From assembly GCA_035235625.1 (NCBI GenBank), contig CP141146.1, forward strand, positions 5,574,501 to 5,638,500: a stretch of 64,000 nucleotides of DNA, given 5' to 3'. Each line of letters opens with the position of its first letter. The stretch's first letter is position 1. Made by a program: the position numbers and the translations under genes. This DNA comes from Saururus chinensis. Its lineage: Eukaryota > Streptophyta > Magnoliopsida > Piperales > Saururaceae. The notes below the pieces were generated by a model that saw only the letters and a list, made by a program, of their open reading frames with translations, was not told the origin of the DNA and did not search any database. Positions 1 through 13,600 of this stretch are shown in pieces.

Positions 1-214
1 CCAAAAAAACAAGCATCTGCAACATGGAAGGGGCTACAAAAGTAAAAACCGATAAGGTAGTATGACATATGTGTAATCTTCCTAGCCCTTCTCTTTTTCC
101 AAGTATCTGCCAATTACGCTCAAGCATATATTGCTGTACCCCTGTACCATGCACTGCCTCCTCGGTCACTGATGTTTCAGTTCCTGTAAAAAGGAACTTA
201 AGTGTCCCGTTAAC
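1..214 (-). CDS. Possible exon of a gene truncated by the window edge
   Basis: Reading leftwards from an AG acceptor at 215-216, the minus strand stays open for about 71 codons to the window edge. The predicted peptide begins VNGTLKFLFTGTE and contains a YMLERNWQILGK stretch. It looks protein-like in composition, but I do not recognise the family. No matching donor or neighbouring exon could be placed. It could be the last or next-to-last exon of a gene lying to the left, or chance. No function is assigned. Confidence 0.25.
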
Positions 215-2163
215 CTGGAAAATGTTAAACAAAGCGTAAGCCTTACCTGCTTAAAAACGAACGCTATGTTTCATTTGTGGATAGCTAGTTCCAAAGTAAG
301 ATATGGACCATGAAAATTCTGTCTTGCCCTGGGAATGTTCATTCGAAAGAGAAGAAGATAAGTATTCACAAAAACTTGGATCCTGTTTTTGTCAATATGT
401 AGAGGCAGACAGCCAAAAGTGAATCAAAGTTTAGGTCTTTCTCCTAACTTATTATACTAAAGTTTAGCTGCAGAAACCATGAACATGGGATAGTGTGACA
501 TGAAAATTGGTTACTGATACAAAGATTTACATGATCTTGAGGAGTACACAACCATACTAGCAAATAAAAATGCAAGTGCTACATGAAATGATTTGTAGAA
601 GAACGAAAGAACTCTGATTCAAAAACCTATGGAATTGATTCGAGTCAATGGAGGTTGTAGAGCCAAAATGGATATGTAAATCTATTTTGCGATATCTTAC
701 ATAAGGAGCAAAGATATAAACAGCACATATGTTTCCTTTCTGCATTATTATATGGATGGGACTCTGATAAATGATGCAAATTGGATCGTTAAAACAAGTG
801 ATGCAGAGACGGCCTTGTCTATTTGCAAGTGTGCAACTAGGTACGTTGGTGGCCAGAGTTGGTGGTTTAGGGTGACAACTGACAACCAGCCCAAGGGAAG
901 ATTTTTTTTTGTTCCCTCAAATTATGAGCCACCAATTGCAGGGGCCGTGTGACATGGGCAACCGGCATTAGCTGGTTAAGGGCCCACCCTTTGGCTGGTT
1001 GCCCCTGCCACTCGTCCTCACAATAAGGGGCTCATTTGTTCAAGAAGCACTGACAAATTTTCCCCATTGAAGATGAGAGCTAGCATATTCCAGTTTAAGT
1101 AGTGGTGGCACTGTTGATTAGATTTTTGAAGGTGAGGATTTTTTTTTTTTGACATAATAATTAAGTATGTTTTGCTCACTTAAATTTTGAGTAATGTTAA
1201 ACTGTCCCGCGTGCTGTAATAAGTAGGCCCCACATAAAGGCGCATGCCCAAATGTGGGCCTTGTACATTCATCATGGCATGCGTTGGGCAAGCGTTCCTG
1301 GCCGCAAGCATATGCAGCATTTTTATTCCATCTACAAAACATAGCCATTTAGTAGTCCGAATGAATAAGATGCCCATGTCATCTCAATTGGCGAGAATAG
1401 ACACTGGGCTTTTAAATCTGTTTGAGCACGATTAATAAACTGGTATACTGATTCATGTTTGTATGAATCAGTTAATAAGTATGAGCATTTAGGAATGTGA
1501 GAATGTGAGAGGCACTTACAAGAGAGAAATTAATGATAGATATACTTTAGACTTGAAACTAAAACTTCTATTTAATGTGAAGTCAATGGGTAAATTGTTG
1601 GAAAGCAATTTTACTAAGGAAAATGTGGCCTTTTGTAAATCTATTTTATCATGCTAATTCTAAGTAGTGTTTTTTACCCTAATTTAGATCATATACGCTA
1701 AAATTGTGTATTTGATGTGCTTGTGTTTACTTGTTTACTTAATCTAAATATCATAATTAAAGGTACAGTAATATAAGATTGCTTGTTATTGAAATATCAT
1801 TTTAGGTGAAACAAAGATTCATTAGGTTGGTTCCTTGAGGGTTTGTAATCTAATAAAATTATTTATTTTTTTATGTTGTTAAGTATGTTTGAGGTGATGT
1901 TTATTGCACATGTACAAACCCTCATTTGTTCAATAAAAACTTCTAATTGAGATTTGATTAGACAAAACATGTAAGCACAAGTGATGGTTTTGTTGGATAA
2001 ATTCATTAGGTGTATTGTTGAAATATAAAATAAATAAATAAATAAATAAGATTTTCTTTTTCTAATGGCTTAAACTATTGGGAAACTTGTTTATCTAACA
2101 TAGTATCAAAATTCTAAGCTATGAGAGATCATGGATTCTAGTCTCGTTGGAGGCATTTTTACC
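215..2163. other. Intergenic stretch, no gene seen
   Basis: I see no supported coding sequence here. Short open frames near 752-952 and 1118-1435 lack family similarity and splice context. A short AAAT microsatellite lies at about 2029-2049. The rest is AT-rich and unclassified. Confidence 0.5.
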
Positions 2164-2278
2164 TAGAGCGCTAAGTTTTTAGGGTTGGCCCGACTCTACC
2201 TGGCCCGTAAAAGAGCGAGTAAGGGCTTTAAATTTTTTTTCCCAAAGGTGGGCTAGGCCCAAAAAATTTAGGCTCGTG

Positions 2279-4546
2279 TGTTATTGCCTCGCCCGGGATT
2301 TTCAAACATACATATAAGATTTAATAAAAGTATCGGAGTTCACCCAGGTCCACACGTGGAGGATTGATCATAAGCATAATATAAAATTGCATTTTCGAGG
2401 AATATACCGTCCATATGCAAACACACAAGGAAAAATAATAATAATAGTTCTTACTTAAGATTTAGGGTGTGATTGAAAATCTTCATACATCTCTCAAAAA
2501 CTCCCAAGTAGGCCTTTCTACCAGCACAGTAAGATTCGCCAGGTCCCGTAAGGTTTAAGGGGTGGTGAATATTTTAAAATACTCAATATGAGAATTTATA
2601 TACTCAGACATTAATATAACACTTAGCAATTTTAAAATACATAAGATAAATAATATTTTTCATAAAAGAGGGTCTCTCAAGTCTCACCCAAAACTTCCCA
2701 TAGAGCGTATCGAGGATGCGCTTAGGGTCTATAAGCTATCAGGGCTTACTACAAGTGTCTCAGACACCTATTCTATTCTGAGGACTTTATTGCATGTAAA
2801 AAATAATATCCTCTTACGCCTCCACAAATTATCATAAAACATCTTTTGCTTGTGGAGAGAAGAGCCACCCATGTTCATTGGGCATTGGGATCAAGGGAAT
2901 AGAGAGTTTTCTCATAATTCTCTACCCTAACGCGCGTAGCTTTTTTAGTGGTGTGTGCCCTTTATTAGGGGCTAACCAAGTTCCCACCGTTCATTAGGGG
3001 CTAACCAAACTAAACTATGTCTCATGCATTTGATTTTAAACCGGATTATATGATTCCAAAGCGGATTATAACTATGTCATCTTTTATCCACAAAGCTCTA
3101 TCCTAGGACACCCACCTAAAGCTCCGGACAAACAAATTTATCTTAAGTTCCCAAACTCATAAAAAACAAATTTCTTTTCAAAATATTTCATCTCAATATT
3201 TACCCTTTCAAAAACTCTAGCCTCGCCTCTACAACTTATAGGAGTGTCACTAATAACGACTATAAAAATAGGATTGGTTGCTAGTTCCAATGAGACAATT
3301 ACCCTTTTTTTTATCTCATTCTAGTAACTCGATCGTCATGCTTATACATATTTTTAAAAGTATTCTTGAGAATCATCCTTTTGACAAGGAAGAATTCTCT
3401 AAAATCGTCTTTCAAACATATTTTACTCATTCGTAATTAAATAGTAGCAAAGCTAGATTTTCTCTCTCATACGATTTATCGTGCATAATTCATAATCAAA
3501 TTCAAAGGATAATCATTCGATAAAATAAATATATGAGGTAATTATATAAATCACAGTGTATACTACATATCCTACTTCAAAGGATAATTATTCGATAAAT
3601 CGAATATATAAGCGAATCATAAAACATACAGTTCATAATTGATATCCTACTTCAAAGCATAATTATTTGATAAAAATAATTCATGAGAAAATCATAAATT
3701 ATACCTTAAAACTAACTCTAACGCTTAGCATGCTAGAGTCATATGTATATTAAGTTCAAAACACAACTAAATACAAATATTCATGCCTTAAGAAAGGATA
3801 AAAACCCCTACCTCACACTTTCCACATGAGTTCGAAAGCGATTAGCCAAACTCCACGCACTTGGACGTCAATTTTTCGGACTTTAGAGCTCTATAACCAA
3901 GAAAATAACGGCCACCGTGGCGTCTAACAAGCTTGATCACCTCTTGAATGACTCAAATCGAACTTAAAATAATTTAAAACGAGTGAAATGAAGTTTGAGG
4001 AGTGTGAGAGAGAAAAACTGAAAAACTTGGAGCCTCACACACTATTTATAGCCATTTAAGACGGTTTGCGCATGCAGGGCCTAGCCCCTTCGTGCCCAGT
4101 GAGCCATGCAACTAGCATAAAGGGTGGTGTGCATGTGACATGCATCTCACACTAACGCTAGCTAACATAATAAATATTTTTCTATTTATCAATTTTTAAA
4201 TAAAATTAAAATATTTAAATGCGCATAACTTACTCTCTTGAACTTAGATTCACATGTTCTTTGTATCGTTGGGCTCGTATCGACAAACCCCACAAAAATA
4301 GACTGTATATGGGTAGGTTATCCTACACTTTTCAAGTAGGTACCACCCATATGTCATATTTTTCGAGGTCGTAACTTTCAACCCCAATGTCTGATTTGAG
4401 CGGTTCAAAGCCTGTTATGCATATTTTTCATAGCTTTGTCATATCTTAAAGAAATCCCATTGAATAACTACCTCTAAATAATTTAAAATTATTAAAAACT
4501 CAAATTTTTGTTTTATTAGAGGCGCAAAATAGTATCAAAATTCACA
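2279..4546 (-). mobile_element. Degenerate LTR (minus orientation), related to the solo LTR at 4647
   Basis: The minus strand shows LTR architecture: a TATAAATA box near 4043-4050 followed by a pyrimidine-rich leader. The segment interrupts hAT-like sequence that resumes at about 4547. Its plus-strand start, TGTTATTGCC, resembles the reverse complement of the solo LTR's 3' end. The stretch near 4250 (CACATGTTCTTTG, then GGGCTCGTATCGAC) resembles the reverse complement of 4770-4920. I infer two members of one long-LTR (probably Gypsy) family in opposite orientations. I could not find a target duplication, so the ends are approximate. Confidence 0.5.
3480..3710. repeat. Three-copy 75-bp tandem repeat inside the LTR
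   Basis: The phrase TTCAAAGGATAAT(T/C)ATTCGAT recurs at 3501, 3576 and 3651, the last as a diverged copy, so the period is exactly 75 bp. The sequence between copies is diverged. It lies inside the minus-strand LTR. Confidence 0.6.
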
Positions 4547-5324
4547 GTCATTAAGGTCGGGTCAGGGCCGAGGGCAAAAAAGCCTGTAAACTTGGCCTGG
4601 CCCGATGGCCCACAAAACCCATAGACTGGAACTCCACAACCGAGGTTGTAACGACTCGCTTTTCAATTATGTCTAACCTAAAGGGTTAGGCCTAATTTGA
4701 TAATTTTGTGATGAATTTTAGAGGGTTTCATCGGGTGAAACCTTCGTATATGTGTAGAGCTCGAAGAAACGAGCGTAACAATTCAAAGAACATGTGAAAC
4801 GGAGGTCAGAACCGGAGGTTACGACCTCGATAAGCGTAGAAAATAGGCGGGATCTACTTAGAAATAGTGTGATTTGCTGCTTTAAGTGGGTTTGTATCGA
4901 AGGGCTCGTCGATACGAGTCCAACGGTACCTAGAACGCGCGAATCCGAATCCGGGGTAGGGAGATACGCCCGTTTGAAGAATATATGTTTTTAAAAAAAT
5001 AAAAAATAAAAAGAAATTCGGAACCATGCGCGGTACGCGCGATCGTGGCGCGCGTAGCGTGCGGCCGCGACGCGCGGTCATCGCGCGCGTTACGAGCGCG
5101 CTTCACGTTTCGCGTGCGGCGCGTATCAGCGGGCGCCGCCTTTTCTGGCGGCGCCGCGGGTTAAAAACCGCAGCGCCGCGGGTTAAACGGGCCGGCACCG
5201 CGGTTTTAGGCTCGGCTCAGCCTATTTATACCTCATTTTGCTTCTTTTTTTGGAACCAGAACTTCTTCTGCCCCATTTCTGACCGTTCTGAGGCCGATTA
5301 AGGCCGTTCAAGACCCGTTTCCTA

Positions 5325-5615
5325 CTAAATCGAGTGTGTTCTACACGATGGAGGGGTCTTTTCTTCGAGTCGGAGTCCGTATAAGGAGGAAACGCCCCGA
5401 GACAAAGAGAGGTTCTGCCCGTTGTCCTCGAGCATTGACAAACTTCTTTCTTCCCGTTCTTAAGCATTCTAACTCCGATTTAGTCAATCCAAGAGACGTT
5501 CTTGACTAAATTGAGTATGTTCTACGCGATGGAGAGGTCTATTCTTTGAGTCGGCAACCGTATAAGGAGGAAATGCCCTGAGACAAGGAGAGACTCCGCC
5601 TGTTATCCTCGAGCA
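5325..5615 (+). repeat. 180-bp period direct duplication downstream of the LTR TATA box
   Basis: Two copies of about 110 bp, at 5325-5434 and 5505-5615, share CTAAAT(C/T)GAGT, GTATAAGGAGGAAA and CCTCGAGCA, with scattered substitutions. They lie in the presumed transcribed part of the LTR. Confidence 0.7.
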
Positions 5616-5942
5616 CCGAACAAGAAATATGGGCCCGGAGCAAGACGGGGTTCTGTTCGAAGTTATCGGGCTACATGATGAGAAGTAATCCAGAGTATGG
5701 GAGGTTCTGTCTGCCGCTCATGGGCGCAGAAAATGAGAAGTGTCCCCGACAAGGAGAACATTTATACGTAGTCCTTTAGCACAAAACGATGAACGTATGG
5801 AGACTAGAGGAAGCTCCGTCTATATCTTCGGATCTGAAGGGGAGGATGCTCATACGAGCAACTCCGAATACCGCTACCTTACGAGACAGGAAGGTAGTAA
5901 GCTTTTCTAATCTCCCGTTTTAATTATAAAATGATGTGTCCT

Positions 5943-6187
5943 ATGCCATGATGCGTATTTATATGCCATGATGTGTGCTATGCCATTATGCGTGTTTATA
6001 TGCTATGATGTGCGCTTATATGTCTTGATGTGCGTAGTCTCACTCTAGGGTAGAGCGAGACGTGTGATGTGTGTGTCCGGTCTCGGCTCAATGATAGAGC
6101 GAGCCGGGTGTTGTGCTCAGTCTCGATTCAGTAATGGAGCGAGATATGTGTATGTGATTTTAATCCCGCTCTCTGGTAGAGTGAGAT
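5943..6187 (+). repeat. Minisatellite followed by four stem-loop repeats
   Basis: 5943-6033 is a minisatellite built on GCCATGATG(C/T)G. It is followed by four spaced imperfect palindromes at about 6036-6061, 6079-6105, 6119-6145 and 6165-6187. Each pairs a TCTC/GCTC-type left arm with a GAGCGAGA-type right arm around a short loop. The spacing is about 40-45 bp. Confidence 0.5.
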
Positions 6188-7614
6188 ATACGAATCCGTT
6201 AATTTATTAACTTCCGCTTGACTCCGATTTTATGACGAGTTTTTGTATACTTCCGATTAAATATTCGGAGATACGTATGTTATTCGTACATGATTGTGTG
6301 ATGCTTGTTGTATGGAATAGCCATTAGGCAGAACTACGTTCGGATCCGATCATATTGGAATAATATCCAATACGTACGTAGGCAACCAACGGCAAGGCAA
6401 CGTTGGCCCGATCCAAATAAATTATAATAATAAGTTTTATTCTGTTTTACACGCGACGAACTATGAAGCTTCGTTGTGTGTACATGTTCGTTACAACCTA
6501 AGTCTATGTACGAGGAAGCCTTAAAGCTTCGTAGTGTGTAGATGAATGTTATACCTCTCGCACTCAGACGATGATTCCTGACTTAAGAAAAAGAAAAATT
6601 TTCTATTAGTGATTTTGGGACCCGGCTCGGGTCGGGTCGTTACAGAGGTATACATACAAAACAACTCTCATCTCCAAACCTTATCTTGTCACTGCCACTC
6701 CTCTTCCCCACTCATGTCGTTGTCGCTCCTCTTCCCCAATCCCATCACCGCCGCTCCTCTTCCCCACTTGTCTTAGCCTTCCTTGCTCCAATCACCTTGG
6801 CAAACTGGCCTCCTCTTCTCCAGTTGCCTCGGAGGCCAACCCTCAATGAATGAAGGATGCATAATCCCTTAGTGAAGTTCTGCTCTTCTCTTATTTATTT
6901 TTTTAATCTATTTGTTGTTGTTCTTCTTTTTTTTATATGTTATACGTCTTGGTTCTCGAAGGTTGTCCTAATTTTCTGTTTAGCCTATGCAATCTATTTA
7001 ACATATTTTTTTGTTATAAAATCTATTTTTGTAATTTGTTGTTTGGTTTCTAAGTTGTATAAAATTATTTTAATTTGCTGTTGTGATTGATTCATATATT
7101 GCTTAATCATTTTTGGGTATTTGATTTATCTAAAAATCTCTTGTTAATTTGTTGTCTTGCTTCCACACGATTATTAGTTTGTTGTTATTGACTCCTTATC
7201 CTGTCAAGATCATTTTTATACTATTTAGCATTTAAAATCTATGATTGATACCTACTTTGCTCAGCAATATTTTGTTTTGTACTTTGTATAAAATTTATTG
7301 TTTGTTGTCCTCATTCTCCAAGGTTATTATCATTTTTTAATAGAGATGTCTTGTTGTGACCATAGAGAGTATGTTACCATGTCTCATTGTCTTCTATGGT
7401 TTATATCTTTAGGCAGCCTTATATTTTGAATGTTATATTCTTAGTTTTTTTCTGGTAAAAAAAGTAAGAACAAAAAAAGCCCAAAGCCCGACCAGAGCTC
7501 TCTTAGGGCTGTCGTTTTGGAAGCGTGTATAGGTTTAGGGTTAGAAAACTAGTTTTAGTGATAGACCCAAGACCTAGCTTTGGCCCAGCCCCACCCGGCC
7601 TGTTTGTAGCCCTA

Positions 7615-10600
7615 TTTATACATGAATTATGTTCTACACACTACCTTGATAGATGCTTACACTTGAAGTAATTGTTGGAATATAAAACAAATAAATAAAA
7701 TTTCTCTTTCTTAACGAGCTTTTGGGAAATTTGTTTATCTCACTTTCCATATAGGAAGTATGTTTTTTGGCTTGAGAGGAAGTAGCTGTGGAATTAACGA
7801 TTAATAATTAGTGTTGTTTTTTAGTAGATTTGTTCTTAATATGATTCATAATTAGTAGATTTGTGCAAAAGTAGGAAAGTATATTCAGGACTAAGAATTG
7901 GTTAATTAGATTTCCATTTCCCAGACATCTTCATGAAAAGAGAATATGATGGAAAAGCCAATATTTAGGTATACCTTACTTCATTGAATGTGTCCCCTTA
8001 TGATCTTTTTAGCACCCTGTTTTACTCATAAATTCATGTGAGGTTATGGGGTACTATACTAAAGAGATTATTGGGGTGCATATAGAGATATTCTACTTCA
8101 GTCTCTTAAAACTCTTTTTCTCCCTACACCTCTATCATTTTAAAATATTAAATGCGTTATGTACTCCAGCACTCAAATAGTAGCAAATTCCATTCTTTCC
8201 TTAGCACGAGTGTTGTCAGTTCCATTTCTCTCCTCGTCAAATCGTGGAAAGCATTTTGCTATTACCAGGAAATTGTGCTCATGTTGAATTCAAAAATCAA
8301 AACAGGCCTTCAGAACGCGAATTTTAGATGCAAAAACCGGACTCAATATTCCCAACCAGCCTAAACCGTTCTACAGACATAATGTATTGACTTTCGAGCA
8401 ATCTCGTCTGAGGTCCCCTACCAATTTATGTGCAAAGACTAGACACATAAAACTTCTACAATGGGAATTAAAAATGGTAGGTATAAAACCACCTACCATG
8501 GAATAAAATTTTATATGTTCCACGAAATCTTATCTGTTCCAAGGAAGTATTTTCTATGATCTCTAGAAACAAAATGGCAGGGTAAGAGTAACTCATGGGA
8601 GCTGTCGATATTTAAAATCAATGTTGTACACACTAGCGCATATTAGCATAAGCACTCATCACATGTCACACTAACATGTGCTAGCGTGTGCGTTATCAAT
8701 TTCAAAAATGAAGTAAACGCTTTATCAGTAGAGTGCATAAAAGTACTTCCTTGTTCCACAGCTTATACTGGTCCTCTTCTTAGTTCTACTTTTCCTCTTC
8801 TCCGCACAGAGTTTTGAGCCCTGACTTGAGTAACAAGGCAAGATGAGAAGTCTAAATAACTCCAACCTGTAGAGCGGTTTCAAGGTATGGAATTGAGACT
8901 GAATAAACAAAGGAATTTTGACACTGACCCACCATTCACCGACCTACCCAAAAGAACAGAGGCCTGGTTTTCAAACCAAGATCTTGGACTACGTTAATTG
9001 GCCACATTGGCACCACATAAGGTGGTAGGTTGAATTGATGGCTATTAAGGATGGCTAAGAGTCTTTCACGTGCCTAGGAACTCATTTTGCATGTGGATTT
9101 ACAAGGTCATCATTTTTCAGATTCCTACCATCAGCAAATAGGTCATCTACGCAAGCCATGGTCAAGCAAGAGATATTATTCATTATGAAAAACTGAATGA
9201 CAAAGAAAGGAATGGCTAGCGTTGGAAGTTGTTCTTTGACATGCTTGCAATAGTCTACTCTCATTCATGTCAACCAGTCAAAAGTTTTGGCTGTTTCAGT
9301 GGTGAGAAATCAGGAGTCCTCCGGAGATGAAACTCTCCTGAGCAGAAGTCGCAAGAACCACCGAATTTTCATGTTCTTGTCACAAAACGTGGTGGGTCGA
9401 TCTAATCCAGGTAGATTAGAAAGAGAATGTATCAGTTGGAGATAGAAGATTATGAAGAGGTGTTCAGATAATTAAGATGTCAACATCTGAGTTTCCAGTT
9501 TGAGTAGTGTACTAATTACCATTGTTTGCACGGATACTTGTTCACAACAATTGACAACTGTGTACCTAGCAGGACGAGGAATTCAGGAACAAGGAAGGTT
9601 TCTCTGTAGATACTTCGTTTGAGGGATGGGACCCAGATGTTGGAATACACTAGTTTGCTGCCGTGTAAATTGTTTCTTTTGTGAAACATGCATGATGGAG
9701 AGAAATTATTCAGTGCGTGTGGATGTGGGATTTACTTCAATTTTACAGATTTTACCGGGGCCCAGTATCCCACGGCTCTTCCGTGTGTGCTGTTAATTTT
9801 TAAGATCGACAGCTCTCACTAGGAGCCTGAATAATTTAGCCATAATAATAGATGCCTTGATTGAGGGAAGCTCTTTTATTTCTTGATGATTATGATTTAG
9901 TTAAACTGTAGGAGATGAAAATACGTGATTTAGTGGTGAAGGAACAAAAGTTTTGAGATACAATATTCAGGCTAGGCTTGGCTACTAGGCCTCTTGAAAT
10001 GATGATGGCTTATTTGTGATATTATGGAGAAAAGAGGTGTTCAAAATCTGCTAATATTATAAGCATGGTCTGTCCGTTTTAAAAGAAGGATATGATGTAT
10101 GCCAATCATAAACAACTACAGTGATCAACAGGATAAGGCTGTCCTTGCAGCCAAGCATAAGTCTGAATATTAGTCTCTCCCTTCAACATTAATAACTATA
10201 TTTAATTTTTTAAAATAAATTTATTTTGAAAAACTAAATATAACTATTAATTTGCGAAAGAGAGTATAATTTATGAAATTATTAGTTATAAAAAAAGAGA
10301 TAATCAGTTAAACAATTTCTTAAGAAGGCATTTTTTGTCGGCTACAACCTCCACAAGGCACTCATTTACGCATTTAAAACACATTTAGTCATGATCAACA
10401 AATAGTGCAGGGAGGAATCTTTGATAAGCTATCTTTTGGATTTTCCTATTATTACTTCTCTATATTCACATTTTTTCTTTGGTACATTTATATGCCTTTG
10501 AGACATGTTAGGGTGAGCCTAGGCTCACGTGCTTTAGTGTCAACTTTGGGCCCTAAGCAGGCAGATTTGAATCACCACCAACCCCCTTGGTGCTGTCAGA

Positions 10601-13600
10601 TCATTGTCTAGGATCACGTTGACGGGTGTGAGCTTAGGCTTATACTAGCTTTTTCATATGTTTTTTTACAATCTATTCCATGTATATTTTGTTATTACTA
10701 AAAGTTACTCTCAAAGGTTTATAATAATTGAACGCAATCAGATCTTATAACTCTGATTATAGATTGGGTTGTTTAGTCTTCTAAACAATGTGTATAGTCA
10801 TCATAGTTAGCTTGTTGACTTGAATCTCAAATTGGTTTACATAGTGTACATTAAAAATAGAGTGCTTATGATAATCCATAAACTTGTTGAATAGAAAGTA
10901 GTATGTGTCTTCTCATTGTTGCAAATTTGCATCTCAATCTCGTTAAACAGAATTGTTCACTATTTTAACTTTCTATGTAGCCATATAATTTAATTAAGGG
11001 AAAGTGAGCTTTGACATCATGGGCCGTTGAATTGAGATCTAATTACACAAAAGGGTAGAAACCAATTTGGCCATTGAGTTATGTGCACTGTCAGATCACG
11101 ATACCAAGGCACTTACTCGAGCATGGGCTCTTATAAATAGGTCTCTTTAATTAGTGGTTAGCCTACAATTTATGTCTTCCTTCTAATACAAAATATATAG
11201 ATTAGCCAAATGATAAGACTATTCTTTTAAGAAAAGTGTTTCATGTATGTTCACCATGAGCCCAACGTAAGGAACGCCTAGAAACAATTCAATTTTTAAG
11301 ATTAATGACATACACGCTAGCTCATATTAGTGTCAATATCACTGATGTTAAAGTACGCTAATGTGTGCACCATTGATCTCATAGATGAATGCCCCACGAC
11401 CGTTCCTTACACTGGGCTCATGGTGAGTGAGGAGCATTAAAAACCCTTCTATTTTTTTATGGTATTTGGTTACTACCTACAAATAAAGTGATAAAATTTT
11501 CACCCAATACACCAAACAATATTGCCCCTTTCTGTTTTTTTGTTCTTCCTCCACCCTCCTTCTTTCTCTTCTTCCTTCTTCATTTTTCTTCTCTCCCCTC
11601 TGCCACCTACTCTGGTTGCTGCTACCCCCCTTCTCCCATTGCCTCTCTCTATCTCCCATGCTGCTTCGGTCTGGTCGTATGCCTGGCTGATGCCTCTTAC
11701 CTTAGCAAGAAGGTCGCACACATAGTGGCCTTTCTAGTTGTAAAAGCTAGCTACGTCCTTACCCCTAAAACAAAGCATAGTAGAAAAGGGTAAAACCGTA
11801 AGAGTATTTTTGTCTAGAAATAAAAAGTTATCTTTAATTAGAGAAGGTATCTAGTGGAACCATTCTACCATGTGATTGTGCATATATCTATTAATGTTTT
11901 AACATGTAAACTCAAACTCATGCCTCAATTTACTCACTTTTAAACATGTAAAATTTGTCTAGATATGTCAAATATTCAAAGGGCATATCCACCGTGCACG
12001 TGACCCATAGAACAGTTTAATTGAATAACTTTTCCTTTAATGAACTACTTAAAAAGAGCCCTATAGTTAGTGTCATAACCTAGTGCCAAAATTTTCTTTA
12101 ATCTTTACTAATTACTATTAGTCCAATCCAAGTAGTTCAAAGTTTTTTGTTTCTTCACCGGCTTGAAACTTCCAGTGAAGTTCACATTAACACACCGGTG
12201 GAAGAAAATTCTAAAATCTCAAAGATCTTTCTTTTCGGGGTACAAATCTGAAAGGTCTACGAACACCTCGTAAATGATGTTGGCTGACAGCGCAGCCTGA
12301 CGGTACGAGGAGTCCTAGTCTTGCAGCTGCTGCTAACCCAGGGACATTCAATCTATTTTTTCAACTGCTGAGTGCTGACCAATATTTGAGAAGTTTGCAA
12401 TCAATTTTAAGTCTTGTGAATCTGGTTTGAAATGGAGCCCACGGCAATGCCCACCATCTTTGATTCTCAATTGTAATTGGAACCCATTCATTCCTATTTT
12501 AAACCCGCTTAGGAAGGCTTCATCTTGCTTATGTGCACCTAATGGAGGCGATGAGATCATAAGATATTCAATGGAGTGGCGTGGAAATCAAAATGAAGAC
12601 ATAAAGTGTTAAGAAAATTTGTACGGAAAAAGGAAAAAAGTAATATAAGAGACGGGCGTGTGATTTAAAGCCACCATATGCTTTATTAATGTGCAGTGTT
12701 AAATCAAAATTTAATAATTTTTGGCGCCTTAATACGTGCTGCCACATGAGGCTAATAATACCGGAACTTAAATTATTTTCTTAGTATGTTGTTTGTACTA
12801 GTAAATATAGGAAATTATTTTTTATACTCCTCAATGACAATGAGTTTAACTTAAGCTTGGCACATGAGCCTTTCATCCATGAGATCAATGAAGCACATGT
12901 CAGTGCACATCAACATCATTGTTACTGACATTAACACGCACTAGTGCATACGTTGTTGATCTTAAATATCTAAATATTAAAAACTTCACATTGAACAATT
13001 TGAATTTGAAGACGATTACAAAAAGAACGGCTCTAAATCACATAGAGTACAACTTAGCAAAAATAAAGAATCCCCAAAAGAGACATTTTTTACCGTTAAA
13101 ATATGAAAGGGCATGTGCAGCAATGGATCAACCACATACAACAATAGATCACTTCAAAAACACAAAATAGTTTACCGATTGATCGGTTGCACAAAACTGA
13201 TCGATCATTGATAAAACAAATTCTTCACAAAATCAGGCCGAGAGTTAATTAATCGATCGGTTTATCAACCAATCGATCATTTTTATGCTTTTTATGATAA
13301 AAATTTAACGGCAAGGGCTACCATTTGCGGCTTACCCCAGGCTCATTGTGAGTGGGAAGTACAAAAAGCACTTCATACATAGATACTCAGAAGAAAACTT
13401 TTTTCATGCTCTCACTAACAATGAGTCTAGCATAAGCCACGCATGAAAGCCCTTGATGACGCTAAAGTTCACTATAGTGTATGCCATCGATCTCATGGGT
13501 AAAGGGCTCACACACATAGCTAATGCTAAACTCATTGCCTAAAGTAAACATAAAAAAGCTAGTAGGAGTAGCACTTATGTATACGTGTGGTGGCTAATTA

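Larger units (their letters stand above)
4647..6644 (+). mobile_element. Solo LTR, about 2.0 kb, with 5-bp target duplication
   Basis: The segment starts TGTAACGAC and ends GTCGTTACA, a perfect 9-bp terminal inverted repeat with the TG...CA ends of an LTR. Directly outside are identical pentamers, GAGGT at 4642-4646 and GAGGT at 6645-6649, the expected integrase target duplication. There is no internal domain or second LTR, so this is a solo LTR left by recombination. A TATTTATA box at 5223-5230 fits the U3/R junction and sets the orientation as plus. Upstream of it, 5020-5215 is strikingly CG-rich (many CGCG runs) in an otherwise AT-rich region. The length suggests a Gypsy lineage, but no coding region survives to test this. 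Confidence 0.82.
2164..7614. mobile_element. hAT-like element, shell of a nested transposon cluster
   Basis: The left end (from 2164) and right end (to 7614) both carry the GGCCCG-rich subterminal sequence usual in plant hAT elements, in inverted orientation: TAGAGCGCTAAG at the left, TAGGGCTACAAA reading inward from the right. The flanking octamers TTTTTACC and TTTATACA match at 6 of 8 positions, as expected of an aged 8-bp hAT duplication. A related uninterrupted left end lies at 61525-61700. The shell has been invaded by an LTR at 2279-4546 and by a solo LTR at 4647-6644. No transposase was found in the remaining shell (6645-7614), which is C- and T-rich. Boundaries are an inference. Confidence 0.4.

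Noticed and set aside
3480..3710. Regular 75-bp repeats as a CRISPR-like array
   Set aside because: Only three diverged copies, inside a plant LTR; this is an ordinary tandem repeat.
5020..5215. CG-rich block as a gene-associated CpG island
   Set aside because: It lies inside the solo LTR upstream of its TATA box and no host gene is near.
11477..11793. Open frames over a pyrimidine-rich tract
   Set aside because: Low-complexity TTC/CTC sequence yields long frames on both strands; no protein evidence.
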